From: Baylisascaris procyonis
Lineage: Eukaryota > Nematoda > Chromadorea > Rhabditida > Ascarididae
Assembly: GCA_037389465.1 (NCBI GenBank)
Contig: JAZARR010000154.1
Coordinates: 2,914,001-2,978,000, forward strand
Length of the DNA: 64,000 nucleotides
Reading direction: 5' to 3'
Both the position numbers and the translations under genes were made by a program. Below are positions 40,711 through 55,400 of this stretch, in pieces. Position 1 is the stretch's first letter; every line of letters begins with the position of its first letter. The notes under the pieces are model-generated. The model saw only the letters and a program-made list of their open reading frames with translations. It was not told the origin of the DNA and did not search any database.

Positions 40711-41107
40711 TATTGCAAGTTATGAGATTATGAAGGGATGTGCTTTATAAATTTAACGATTCATTTGTGCAAGTAGCTAAATCAATGCATATATAACCCT
40801 CAAATGTCTCAAAATTTCACTTATTGATAAGAGAATGCGACTGCGAAATTGTGTTGTATTTGTATGTTGATTTAAAATGTTTGTATATTTTTTGATCTAA
40901 AACGTTTGTATATATTTTCAATGAATTATCGAGATATGTTTATGTTGTTTTGATCTATTTGAATGTGTGTATAATCCGCGAGATGATTGTTTAAATTTTA
41001 TGAAATATAAAATAAATAACGATAGTTCATTAAGGTGTATTCAATAGATGCTCATCTGAGGTGTAGAGTGGAAAAGGTGATAAGCGTTATCATTGTATCA
41101 CATCAAA

Positions 41108-44100
41108 ATGGTCGAGATGGAATACGATATAGACACAGTGAGTGCGGCAAGCACCAACCGTGCTGTCAGTAAGAAGCTCTTCCAACAACTGCAACATGTA
41201 TGTTTTCCCTCTTCTTCTTCATTTTTTTATCTTAAATTAATGCTATTTTATGTTCTTTTGATCTATTAGTTTGTTTTAGCGCTTTCTTAAGACAGACCAT
41301 TGAGTCGACTCGAGTTAATCTGATGTTATGTAGCGATGCGTTCGTGACGGGCGGCCACTATCGTGTTTTTGGGATTTTTTTTATTATTTCTTATTACTGC
41401 TTAGTTACAACTTAATAAATATTATAGATTGATTAGAATGCATATATCGATATATTTATTCATTTATATAAAGCCTAGTAAATATTTAATTCCTAATGTT
41501 TTGTGGTGAATGATCGCATATAAATCGCGGATCTGGATCGCTTATACCGACGAAGTTTTCTTTTGCTAGGAAATGTACTTATAAATATAGGCAAACATAA
41601 ATGCTAAGAGCTATAGGAAGTGAAGAAAATTTTGCATATTGTTGACTGATTTGTTTTGTTTCATTTACATTCATTTTAATTACCCTTTAGTTTTAATCAA
41701 ATTACGAGATATTCACTTTCGAATTAAAAATATATGTGGAGGAAGATTTTTTTCAAAAATTTTTTTACAAAGTATATGAAGGAAAATTTTCTGAGCAAAT
41801 AGACCAGTTCGAATTCGGCTCTTGAAGTACTGAGAAATTCGCATTATTTCATTCAATTTGCAAATTATGTTTTGTTTGGAAACATCCTTCTTCCCTCCCC
41901 TTTCCCTTTCTCTCCCTACCCTCACCGTTCACCTCACCTTTTCCTTCTCGCCCTTTTGTTTAATGAAAGTGATTGATGCGAACTTGGATTAGGCTTTTCA
42001 CGTATGGCTTCTGAGCTAGTGCTTTTCAGAAATCGATTTCGGATCAGATGTTTTTTCGAAATAAACGTTCCATTTATCAATTTAATCTTTAATAATTTTA
42101 TGAATTTATTTTTTTCTTTTTTATGGTACTCAAAATTTAAAGATTCGTGACAAACCAAAATCATAACTGAAAATAGAAAAGGATGAAATATGTGATGCAT
42201 AACGAGAATACGAGGTAGCCACTTGATTATGCCGAAGCATAGATATTATCAGTGATATCGGCAACTTATCTATTGAAATTGATGTGAAACCAACTTTGCG
42301 ACTTTAACCGTTCTAAGTGATTCTGATATGATAACGCAGACCTTGTCATTGTATTATTCCATTATTTGAAACGGAAGAAAATTCGAAGCATTATCCATTC
42401 AAAATTCAAATCGGTCAGCGTTCTTCTTTAGTTTTCATATTATTTTCCAATCTTTTTTTTAAAAAGTGTCACAAATTTTCATTAATTTTTCATTAATTTT
42501 TTCATCAAATGTCACAAATTTACATTATTTTTATTCGTTTTCTTTTTTATTCGGCCGATAAAAACTCTTCAAATATAATAGGATTAATGAAGGTGAAATG
42601 TGTTCTATATTGGAGTATTAATTAATCACATCACACGCTCATTAATTCTCTGCCTTAATTTTTAAATATTTCTCTCTTTTTTTCTGCTATTTTCTGTAGA
42701 TCAAAACTGAATTCCACCTAAGTGAGGTATATTTTTCTTAATAAATGCGATATGCAATAACTATGTGATGCATTAATATAACACAAAAGTATTATAGTTT
42801 ATAAAAAATTTACAGGATGTAAATTATAAAAGATTGAATTACGTTTTGCAGTTTAGATGTGAGTTGTTTAACAATGAATTCAGGAAGCTGAAGAGAAATG
42901 GGGGAGGCTGAATAAACACATATTAAGTTTCTTCCAGTTGTCTTTGACAGCAACAAAGGGGAAAGGGATGAAGAAAAAAGTAAAATCTTTAATAGAACTG
43001 AATAGAAGAAATAGAGTTGTAAAAGAATTGAGGTAGGGGGGGAGGGGGTTATTAGTTAGCCATTTAGCGCACGGTGATATGGAATGTGGTAATGCTATCG
43101 TCGTCGATGAGGGTGCACACAATGCGATGCAAATATGGTGTAGGGGGATGATGAGTCATCGAGGTGCAGTGTGTTGTTCCCACGACAACGCAAATCACAT
43201 CGTTGCCAATTTCAGCTCAATAAGAGACCTCTGCACGCCGTTGCACTCTCCGAGCCACAAATGTTACATAGAAGTCCGTCAGGTGCACAAAAGAAGATAA
43301 GACAGCGCCAAGAACAAAGGTATTGTTCATCTCTTTTCTATTTCACCTTTTTATTTATTTATTTTTGAATTTTACCTTCAAAAATACTGAAAGACATATG
43401 TATAGAATTAAATAATAAAATAAAACACTCATTTGCACATTAATTTATCGATTCCATTTATTGCTGCCCTCAAAATCGAGTCAAATATTCCAAACAGTGT
43501 TCATCATCTTAAGTGCGCACATCGTCCGTCACTCTTTTTTTTTTTCATAGCTCAGATTTGATTAAATTATTTAGGAATTTCGTTTTTATTTTGTTTCCTC
43601 AATTTTGTTTATTCAAATATCGATTATCTTTACTGTCAAATAACTGCATAATGTTACCTTAATACCGCATTATTTTCTATTTTTACCAGTCGAAACCAGA
43701 TTAAATCGCTGATATATATTAGTCGAAGTAGTTTTCCCGTTATTATTTTTTGAAGGTTTTTTTAAAAATATTTCTAAAATATTGCACAGGATAGATTTTT
43801 TTTTTTTTAAATAAGATTCAGAACGGTTTTCCAGTACAGAATATAACTCCTTCTTTTCCCGAATATCGTGACTGATATTTATTTGTTACTATTGTTATTC
43901 ATATTTAATCATTTTTGAATACTTTATTTCGACGACTGCAGTTTTTTTTTTTTTCAGTAAGCTGATTAACCAATAATCCATCTTTTGTGTTTTCCATTAT
44001 GTCGAGATCTCAGATCGCCTCACTTCATCTGCTTTTATTTCGATGTTTTCTTTGTTGATCTTGCAGTTAATTGTACCTGCAATGATGTAAATAGATTATT

Positions 44101-45509
44101 CGAGTGAAAGAGTGATGGGCGTCCCACTGCGGACGGGTTTTTAGCTATATAATTACTGTAGGAGGGATGTTTTGTTATATGATTATTGTGAAGGGGTTTT
44201 AACTGCATAACTACTGTGGAGGGGGGGGGGCTATCTGCACAATTACTGTGGAAGGTTGTTTCGCTCTGTGGTTTGCATACCTTCATATTCTATCAGTCAT
44301 AAGTTTGAATGTTTGTGCAAATTTCGAAATACATTATCAGTGCTGATGTTTATATCGCTTCACTTCTACATCATTCTCTTTTATCAAAAATTTTTTCTTT
44401 TTTGGTGATGGAAATTGCTGTGGCCGTTAAACCTCTAAAGGGGAGCAAATTTTTTTAACGAAAATTTTTATTGTTTTATAGGAATTATAGAAATTTATAC
44501 TGATCTAATATATACAGAAATATTTTAATTGAAAATTTTAAGTTTCAAAATTTTTCAAATCTTTTTTTTTTTAAAATAAATTTTCTAAAAAAAAACTTCT
44601 ACTGAATTTATGGAACATTGAGAAATTGAGGCCGTTTTCTTTTTCTTCTCACTTTTCTTCTGCCATCGTCTTTGCAAAGAAAAATCACCCTTATAATGCA
44701 TAGCCATCCATCTCGAACGACTTACCATCTGGCCACCTGATTCATACGTGAATTGCTGATTTCCGATGTGCTCATGTTACAACCCTATGTTCGATCATTG
44801 CGTAGGTAGATGGCAATAAAATAATATAATTGCTCGTTTTTTTGGATATTAAGCTGTGGGCCAGGCGGATGGATTAAAAGGGAAATCCGACATCACGCCG
44901 GCAGTGCTGATGCGCATCCCTCAGCTGTTCGAGTTTTGACTTCCATCAGGTCCACTAGGAGGATTAGCTTAAAGTGACCACTATAAAAGTGAGCGACGGG
45001 GTTCTTCGCTTGTTTTTCTATAGGTGAGATCCTCATGAATATTTTTATTGTTATCTTGAGTTATAAATTATGTTATTTTTCTCGACCGTGACATTGAGGA
45101 GAGATTCATCACCGAATTTTTTTTTTTTTAATTTTCCGATATAAATTTTCAAACGATTGCAATGAAATATGCCTTTCGCTTTTTTAGCCATCTGAGTGGA
45201 TGCATTCATTGAGAGACATTTATGCAACGATTGAATCATAAATTAATTTATATATCGTTTCAGCGATATTATAACAAATGAAATGTTCTTTAGAAGTGAC
45301 GGACATTCATCTCATTTATCTTTGCCCATTTTGATTCTTTTTTTTTGATCATTTTTCATTTTGCAGAGCGTCTTATCTATTTCCATACTAATAATAAGTA
45401 GAGGTTCTTTCGTATGCCAACATTACAGACATTTAATTATGTTATCGTCAAAGCTTTAACTGCAGTTGTATAGGTCACTTTATTACCTTCCTACTTTTAG
45501 GGGACCATT

Positions 45510-45556
<47 letters not shown>

Positions 45557-48500
45557 TTATTTATTTATATATATTTATATATAAAATCGTGCAAATAAAA
45601 AATTTCCGGTTGAGATTCTCTATCATACAAAATTGAAAGACGTATTGCAAAAAAAAGAAGTGCAAACCACGATCATTCGATGAATGACAATGTTCATGTA
45701 TGTGTCTATATGGTGTGCAATTCAGGTTTTCGAGTGTTGAAAGTGCAAAATTCAAGTCGTACTCTTGTTTCAAAATTCTTTATTTTATTACCACTCAATT
45801 CAAAATTCTTTATTTTATTACCATTCAACCTTAATGATTATTTCCCACTAAAGAAATCCTACATAAGAACGCTATTTCGAGCGTATAATTACACGTAAAT
45901 CTCTTTCATCGAATGGTGGTATTGTTGCTAATTTACTTTATTTATTTGTACTAATTACGCTTCCCATTATTCGGGGAAATAGTATTTTTTCTTCAAATAT
46001 TGGGTTGCTGTTTAGAAATTCGTTTAAGTTGTTAATTGTGTTTAACTATTTTTTGTTTTTTTTTTTGTTGAACATAAAAAATAATATTTCGGGTCTAAGT
46101 TCACGTAAATCTTTTTATTGAGGGATTAGATTTGGAAGAATTAGCGACCATCTTCAGGCTTGTTATAATAGAAATTTATAGAAAACCAACTTTTACGTTT
46201 TCCTTTCTGAACAAAAATTTTCTGACGAAGCTTTCGCAGATATCTATAAAAAAAAGCTTTAGACGTTACTTTTATCTCGTCTTGTTTTTCTTGTTTTTAA
46301 TGAAATATTTTTCGGTGGCAAAGGAAATATGGATATATAAGTTGTGTGCTAAATATACTAAGTGAACCAAAGTGGACACTTCATTTGTGCTGCTGCACTT
46401 GAATTGTAATATTTCTATTCACTAAACAACCATACTTTATAGGGGTATATTGCACAAAAAGCAGATGGTGCATGCAGCTGCATTGTAAATACCGCAGCTG
46501 TAATATATGCTAAATAAGAGTGTGCACATTATAATACTGGCTGCGTTATTGATCGATTTTTGCGCAAACCGGCTGCGTTTTCTAGTAGACAATGCTATCA
46601 CTTCGAATAACATTGTTTGGGTTATTTGTGATCGTTGAGTATAAAATATGGGTGGATTACTTGTTTTGGCTTCTATTTTTTATTTCACGCATTACATGAG
46701 CGCTAATCTTTTGCAATTAACAGCTTTTTAAATTTTTGAGAAATACGAAATTTCATTCACTTTCTTCTTTCCGACTTTTATCTTTTTATTCGTTTTTTTT
46801 TTGTTCTATGATCCGTATGAGAGCGCCAATGGATGCATATCATCATAAGACTCCTTTCTAATATGCAAATTTATATTTATATAGTGTATTATGCTAATCT
46901 CATGCCTATACTTTCATATGCTCATCAATCATTTTCGTGTGGTTTCATGTGATGTGAAAAGATGATTTTATTTGAAGGACTTTGTCCGACGAGAGCAATT
47001 ATGAGGTGAGGGATAGCCCCAACGGGAAAGTTGGGGCGCGATTTTGCAAAGGGACAGTCCAATTCGGTCAGGGGTGATCTTGAGTGACAATGTAGACGAG
47101 CGATTAGGCTGAACGCAGCGCTATGGGAACATCGGCGAGAGGTCAGTCGTAGCATAAAGCAAGTATTATTGTGCTCCGAAGGGGTTTTTTCCGCGAAGAG
47201 CCCTGATAGGGTACGATTTAAATCTGAGGTGCCGTGAAATAAATCAGAGTTTTTCTAGATAAGGAAGTTGGCGGGTAGAGTGCTTTACAATTTGTATTTT
47301 TTATTTTTTAGAAAATTCGCATACATTTAATGAAAGATCAGGCAACATTTTACAACTATTTGGATTGGAAAACTGAAACTTTCATAAAGGATGTTCGCGG
47401 ATGGTTAGTTCGATTAGAAATCGAATGCATGGTCAGGCTTATTTTATTACTCAGTAGCTATTTACTTTATTCTTTTGCGGTTTTTTTAGAACTTGAAAAC
47501 TATTTTTGTTTTCTGCAATTGCATCTTGATCACTTATTTAAATCCAGCAGTCTTAAAAATATAGAAAGTAGACACTTCTTAAGAGGCGCCTTCATACAAA
47601 AGGACGGCATTTTAGCATTAAAGCGCCACTTAGTAACGATCAATTTTTCTGAATGTAATCTCGAGTTTTCTTTGCTATCCGTCTCGTATTTGTCTGAGTG
47701 TGTTGGTAAAAAATTCCACGATAGTGGGATATTGTTTTATTCAGTTAATATTATGGCCATTATTGCCAATAATATAAAGTGTAATGCTATAACATTCTGC
47801 AAATATTATCGAATATTTCCTTACGATTCTCAAAAAGTTTGCAAAAATTGGTATTCGATTATTAGAAAGTGATAATCATTTGTCGATGAGTTTGTGAAGT
47901 GTTGCGAACGATGCAAGAAAGCGTCGTCGATTTTCGACGAAACGCCCTTCAGAATGTGGAAAATGCCAATTTATGAGTTGTAAAATATTTTTACGAATGT
48001 TCCGATCGTTTCACCTAAAATTTTCATTGTCATAAACCTTGAAATAAAGCATCGTTTTCCACATCTCTGCTCTAAATATGACGTAACCGCAGAAAAGAAA
48101 AAGATGAAAATGAGAGGTTCATAGAAGCAAAGCTACTTGGCAATGTAAGTGTGTTTATGGTTTGTATGGGTAGTTTGTTTCGTGCGAAAGGATACATCTA
48201 TCTGTTGTTTAATCGTTGGCCTTCTTCAGTTTTGAAAGGACACATTCGACACTAAACAATGATATGCAATTCTTTAAGGATCGAAAAGCAATCACTTACA
48301 ATAAAAAGAATTGCTTCTTAACTTTAAATTTCGCTTTTTTTGATAGAAGTGATAAATGATAGTGATAAGGAAACTGGTTGATGGCAATTGAATTTTTAGA
48401 TCACTCACCTCGAAATTAATCTCGTTGTGGTAAGCGATATATTGTCAAAGAAAACCGGAAGACCTTTTTACAGTAATAAAGATTCTCCGTATTTTTTACT

Positions 48501-49357
48501 AATATTTAATAGCCAAATTTATAGCTGATTGAAAAAGGATTTTTTTTTTTGGTGGATACAATAAGATGAGCGGATAGTGAAATGACGTTTTGCTTTGTCT
48601 TCTCATTGACCCTTGACCCATCTCGAGGATCGATTGGAATGTAGTGACCGCTTTTTCGTACATTTCTTCGAGGTCGTATTCGTCGATTATCTTTAGCTGC
48701 TGTCAACTGTGCATATGTAGATTATATCTCTAATTATCCACTTTCGCCAAACCCATCAGATAGAAACGAGTGGAATTTGAAAATTCATTCAACTACTTTG
48801 TAAATCCCGTTCTTTAAATACCCATTTCCACTTCTCATTGAAGCATTCAGGCATCCTTGAGTCGTTGGAGGATAATCTGAATATCCTGTATTGTGTTTTT
48901 TGGAGAATTTTTTGTGCGATAGACGTCAAAGGCTCCAAATTATCTGCTACGCTGTTCTATTTTTTTTTTTTTTTCATAGCGAACTGAACAATTTGCCTAT
49001 TTGTAATGACTTAATTATAAGCTCTTACATAAGCACTATTTTATTTATTATACAATGTAGACAATTTTTTATTCATCACACCTATGCAAATGAATATACG
49101 TTTTGTTTATATTTGTTAGATGAATCAAAATAAAGTCAGGAGGTGCAAGGAAGTACTCAATAATACAATAGTGTTTAACCGTTGTAATAGGTTTATGGAT
49201 GCCGTCTTCCTTTAAAAAGATCTAATCCTCTATTACCTGCATATTTTATTTGATTGGTGCGAACCACATCAAAGAAAATATCCCATTAATTTAGATATCA
49301 ATCTAGGTGAATTTTAAAGGAAGCTATTTTAACCGATAATGTAAAACAATTAGTTTT

Positions 49358-49405
<48 letters not shown>

Positions 49406-52400
49406 AATTTTTTTCACCTCAATATTGCTTGTTGTTTGAATTAATATGTTGTTTGCGATTGCTATCAATGGAGTTTAGACAAGCGATTTACTAATCGAAG
49501 CGATGAAAGAAACAAAACCGATGAAGCAATCAGGGAATTAATGTTTTTGCCATTGATGTGTACAGAAGTGACAAAGAATTCCTTCAGAATCATGAAGCTA
49601 GATGACATTTTTGAAGTTTTTTTTCAACAATAATGTTTCATTAGGAGTTATTTCAGGTTCTACTAGGTTTCCAACAAAATTTTTGCATTTTTCTCCTGAA
49701 TCTCTAAATTATTTGATTTGCTTTTCCTTTCATTTTTTTCTGCAAAATTTTGATAAATATAAAGATATTGTTTGCGGAAAAGCAAATATACAAATGGGCT
49801 TATCGATGAATCCTTTTTGTAATGATAATTCGATTCGTTTATGCATTGTTTCTTTGTTGTCGATGTCGAATGCAATGTCCTTGTATATATCTCACAAAGA
49901 CAACATTCCACTCTCGTTTCCCATTATTGTTTTATAAGAAATTTGAAAATAAACTCCACAAAGAAGTAAGTTTAAATATGACTTTGCTTTATGCTTAAGA
50001 TAAGCCAATTTGCTAAAAACAAACGCTATTCCATCTGTCAGTCCTAAGAAAGAAAAAAGGGGCTGGGGTTTGCGTAAATAGTCGATGTGACTGATTGACG
50101 ATCTCTTTCTATGGGGAGACCGATTATGATTTGGCGTTTCTTTCTATTTCAGCCCCCTCCCCACTCCTCCCACTCCCTCCTTCCTCCCTGCCCTTCATTG
50201 ACGCAAATGTGGGACGGTGGCGACCTTCACCTGTACTTGTATGGTTGTACTAGTTTTTAGAATATTTATAGTTTTTGGAATTAAAAAAATGTTAATTTGT
50301 CAGTTTAATATAAAAATACTACAAAAAGTTTGAGTATACTGTAAAATTCAGCCGATTTGGCTACCTTATATTTCGACCGTCGGTTGATTTGTTCGATGGA
50401 TTAGGCGGTGGGGTGGAGGAGGGGAGGGATGGGTGGACCATAATTAGTGCACGAGTTATTTGCTGTTGAACGAAATGCGAGATTAAAGAAACATTTGTGA
50501 TCAAAGTTGATTTATATTGGCCGAATTTCAAAAAAAAAAAAAAAAAATGTCATCCCCCATAAAATATGAGCATTTGAAGTGCAAATGAAGGTGATTAGCG
50601 AAAAGTGGAACGAATTGATCACTCATATTTTGCACATTGCTATGAATTGATTTCTTTTCTTTCTCTTTCTTATTTATTGTGTCGAATTCTTAATTGTCAC
50701 GCCGAAGAATTGATTGTTTTTAACGTTTTGTGACTAGCTGCGTTGTTGGCTCTCTTCCAAAATTTTTTTCAAACGGTTCGAGATTTGGCGTATTTTTATC
50801 TAGCATCCAGATCAGCAAGGATCAGTAATTGGCTGCAGAATTTCGTTCTATTGCTTGCTGCAATTCGCAGAGAGTTGCAACACATATAACTCAACCTCTC
50901 CACTATTCTATGACATTTGCGCCGCATATTTTTATGAGAAATGAAGAAAGCGAGGAGAAGTTTTGCGGCATTTGTGAGGAACCCCCATTTACAACTACGC
51001 AGTTGGATTTTTTTAAATTTTCTTCCATCCTTTCCATGTCAACCAAAATGCTCGGACTGGAAACCTTTTTGGCGCAAATGTCCGATAGCGATAGGGTTGT
51101 AGGCAAAATTCATCGGACTTGAAGCATTAAATGAGAAATAAGTAGTAGAAATACTTAACAATTCTGTGACACTTGTTCAAGTAAATAGCGTTAACCGACA
51201 TTTGTGTGGAGGATATTCGCACTCCGAACATTTTTTTTGGGTATGAGGATAGTTAGAGAATTTGACAGATTTTGGAAGGATGAATACGTGATAGTAAATT
51301 GGGGTCGTGCATGAATGCGGGAAACTCTTCCTTCATTTGTTGTGGAAATACTTTAGGCGCAAATGTCCCGGCATGGGAGGTGGAGGCGGTGTCTTACCGC
51401 ATTCGAGGAATCGATGCATTTGCTCCGTGAGGAACTCGTTTCAATGAAGTCTGCCCATAGTAAAGGTTGAGTTATTACTTGATACCGTGAAAGAAGTCTT
51501 GGTATCTGGCCAAGGGGTATCGAATCGAGATTTGCCGAAGGCAGTGTTAGAGCATTTGAGTAATCGCATTCTCTCATTGTTTGCTCGTGCATGTTGTGAA
51601 TATTATTTTATATGTTTATTTACTAGCATTTGTACGCATTTATGCGTATTTATTCATTATTTTATTATTTTATTTTAAGTTTATGTGCAATTTTAGAGGA
51701 AGAAATTTGATGAATTTTATAATTTGCATAATTTATTCAAAAATTTATTCTTTTTGCATAAAATTTTCTTTCATTGTTTGATATTATCTAATAATAAAGG
51801 AATCTTTTTTTTGATTGAAATAAACAATTTTATCAATAAACGAGTGGAAATTTTTAATAATAATTCCTCTTTTTAATAAATTTTTCAATAATTTTTAATT
51901 CCAATAAAGCTCGGATTTTATAATGTTCACTATTTTTGAGCTATTTTATATTGTTGATACGAGTTTATAATTTTCAATTTAATATATTTAGTAATTTTAA
52001 TGTTCGTCTATATTTATTTTCCTGGAATTACGTCAAATGCTACTTTTAAGAGGTTTCAATTTTTGAATATACATGATACATCTGTTTTCTCAACTCGATG
52101 CCTTTATCGATTTCGATCTTTTAGATGGCTGAAGGCGACATCATCAACAAGTATGGAGCACAATTCGCCACCCACCGAAAGCGATTACCGATCTTTGATC
52201 GATTCCGGTGCCTATAAATCGATTTTACCGGATGAGCCACCGTTCACTATTACACAAGCACCACCACGTCCTCCATCAAAGTGTGTTTTTTCCTAAGTTT
52301 ATAAAATACTTTAAAATAAAATTTAAAAAAAAAGACTAACGACTGGTTTCAGGAGTTATGGAATTTCAGTATATAAAAGGTCAACGAAAAAGATCGTATT

Positions 52401-55400
52401 GCTGCACAACGGTGATTGCTGAAGTGCTTTGGCACAATATTTTAGTATTTAATGCAGAGCCTTCTCTTTGCTGCTAATAACATTCAGCGGATCTAAAATG
52501 CGATGTCATGATGCTATTAGAATTTTTCCAACGTGAAACGATGCGTCTTCTTACTCAGCTATTGTTCATTCCGAGAAAATGGCACTTAAAAGAGCAATCT
52601 TTATTGCCCAACCTACAACCTTTAATGACTTGACGTCTCAATTTTTTGAGGTGAATACTAAAATTTAGATTTCTCAAAATCTCATTTTTCGCAAATGCCA
52701 AAACTTAGCTGCCAGATGTCGAATTTTTTTTTTTTTTTTTTGGGAAGGCATTATGTGGCATTAATTACGACCTATATTGTAATATATGATTTTTTGAATA
52801 AAAACGCATCTTTCCTATTTCCTTTGCTTATTGCAACAACGAGAGAATATTCAAAACGAAACCATATGTTCGAAATTCTGAAAAATACTTGGGATGGTGC
52901 ATTTTTCTCCAATTTTTTCTCAAAGCTTTTCTTTTTTGCGTTTCCTCTGACTTTCTGCAATTCCCTGAAAGTGTCCGTCAAATATTTTCATATTTGAAAT
53001 TTTTTGATATTTTTTCTGACAAGATAAATTCCCCAGGCTGCGGAATTTTCTATGATATAAATTAGAAATGTGAAAATATGAGACTATGAAAAGAGATTAT
53101 ACTTTCTCCTTTTTTGTCCTATATTTAAATGGTACTATGCAATTTTTAATTTTGTTTCTTTTAATTCGTAAATACTTTCTATCTTCATTTTCAATTCTCT
53201 CGTTTATTCATTATTTCTTTCGTTGTTATCTAAGTTTTCGTTTTGCTGTCTTTGTGATCGATACTTTATAAAAGTAAAAGAATGTTAGTTGCATAATGTA
53301 GGTTTGGCGTTATTGCTGATAGGTTTGGTGTAACTAATCTTTGCGCATTGTTGCATTATTTCGTATAAGAGGGATAGTGGTTCGCTTATGCCAATGCGCT
53401 TTCCTGACATAATTAACCCACGATTCCGAGAACTTACAGTCATATAATTTTCTTGCTATTATCTTTGGTCAATAAAAATTTGGTGTCATATATCATTGTT
53501 CTCAGTGGATCGTCGATTTTTTGTTATTTGCTTCTTTAGAAAATTATTGTCTTATTTAATATTAATAGTTTTTTTGAGCTGGTTTAAATTAGATGTTTAT
53601 ATCAAGTATTACTTGATTGTTTAACAACGCGGCATTTATTACCGGTTAGTATAATGATTTCGCAAGTGTAATTGATTGCAGGTTATCAGCACCTTTATCA
53701 TGTTCTCTGACATCGTTGAATTCGACGATGAACTCAACAGTTAACGCTTCTTCTACACCGAATACTTGTGTTCTCAGCTCTCCGTATAGTGGTTAGTTGA
53801 TCATATAATTTGTTGTTTATATGTGCGATTAGAATTGAAGCGTGATGGCTTTGACTCGTGGGAATTTCATTGGGTGTTGCTCAGATTTGGTCGTGGTCGG
53901 TGATCAATAGTGTTTGGTAATAGATATTGCTATAATTCAATATCGTAATTGCAGTTTGCTGTCGAATTCAGAGGTGTAATTTGTTAGCTTTCTAGATTGT
54001 CTGCGATAATTCATCTCAGGCTTTATGAAGTTTTCTTAAAAATCTTTTCTTTATTCATTATTAACTAAATAAGCCATAAAATTGTACCACAATAAGAATC
54101 TCTCCTTTTTGATTTCTTAACACATGATTAGTGGAATCTTCTATCGTTTTCAGAATTCGAACAAGAAATATTGCTTTTGAGGTATATTCTCCTCAAATAA
54201 GATGTTTGAAAATTGCTGCCACATAAGATATAAGGTAATCCGACGGGGAGGGAAGGGGGAGGGGTAAAGGGAAGTGAGACGAGTGTTTTTGATTTTTGGT
54301 TGCCACCTCTATATTTCACACAATTTCTGCTTTTACTTGCTCGCGCGATCTGATTACGGGTTGCCATTTAAAGCTTCAGTCGTTTTGAAGTTGCACTGCA
54401 AAAGATTCAATTATTTTTATTGTTACAGATTTTATTGAAGGCATTTCATTGCTATTTTCTGAACCACGTCTTTTCTTTATTTATTATCAATAAAGTAGAG
54501 CATAAAACTCCATTGAAATGAGAGGCTTTTCTCTCTTTCTTTCTGTTTTCTTCACTTCTACGCGCTATTTTGATCTTCTAATAATCTTAATTCAGCTTTT
54601 TGTTGCATTAATTTTAATCCAGTGTCGAATGAAAAGTTTAATTTCAGGTGGTAAACCAATGGTCGAAGTGCATCCAATGCCTTCACAACAGTATGCTAAT
54701 GCTGGATTGCCACTCAAGGATCCACCACCAGAGGTTCCGCCAAAGACCAAGGAAAAGCCACGAGTACCGAAGAAGCCACCGAATTTAGTGCTAAATTCAT
54801 CATCTTCTAGACTCAACTCGCCATCACTCAATGCTCTCTCATTAAGCACAACCTCGCTTAATATGCCTTTCACTCCCCTTACGTCATCGGAATCTACTCC
54901 CTCTTTGAGCAGGTTAGCATATTCGTTCAAATATGCTTGTATTTGTTGAACGAGAGTTAGAGTTTCGGTACCTCTGCGCACTGATGCGGTGCTCGAGGTG
55001 TTATTTAATCTGCCATAAGGTATTCTTTATTTGAATATATGGTTTTAAGATTGCGCAGAGACCTGGGCGTTAAATAGGTGACGGGAAAAGGGGGGAGGCG
55101 GGTTAATGATATCACCTGGTGGGCATCGAGTAAAGGGGGCAGGGGTATGGTCAAATTGCATAAAGACTTCATCACCCCGAAAAAAACGCTCAGTAGAAAC
55201 AAGCAGTATATTTTCTTGGTTTCTTGTACAGAATTTGTGTGAATGTTTCATGTTCGTTATGCTTCGGGCATTCAATTAAATGCTTTATCTTCTTTAATTG
55301 GCATTTAAATATGATGTTTTGAATCTCAATTTTGTTGGATATACTTCCGTAAAATTTTTGTTTATGTAAATAGATGGAGTTAAGTAGAATTTTTTGAGAA

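Larger units (their letters stand above)
35330..41107. other. AT-rich region upstream of the Shroom-like gene
   Basis: No convincing exon was found. The region includes a tRNA-like remnant (about 38778-38840, minus), a poly-G tract at 39470-39479, a perfect 25-bp direct duplication at 40246-40295 and one copy of a dispersed ~60-bp repeat at 40651-40710. The promoter of the Shroom-like gene should lie near the right end, but no specific element was recognised. Confidence 0.5.
43320..52124 (+). other. 8.8-kb intron of the Shroom-like gene
   Basis: The intron contains degenerate ~34-bp minisatellite units (44140-44257), an (AT)n array at 45515-45552, a 30-bp tandem duplication at 45769-45828, a second (AT)n at 49360-49402, an A18 run at 50530-50547 and the nested candidate gene at 47330-47872. 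Less AT-rich, protein-like pieces occur at 48506-48720 (minus) and 50829-51678. Confidence 0.6.

Noticed and set aside
54592..54981. 129-codon minus-strand frame
   Set aside because: It is the antisense of the proline/serine-rich Shroom exon at 54648-54912, whose phase and homology support the + strand.
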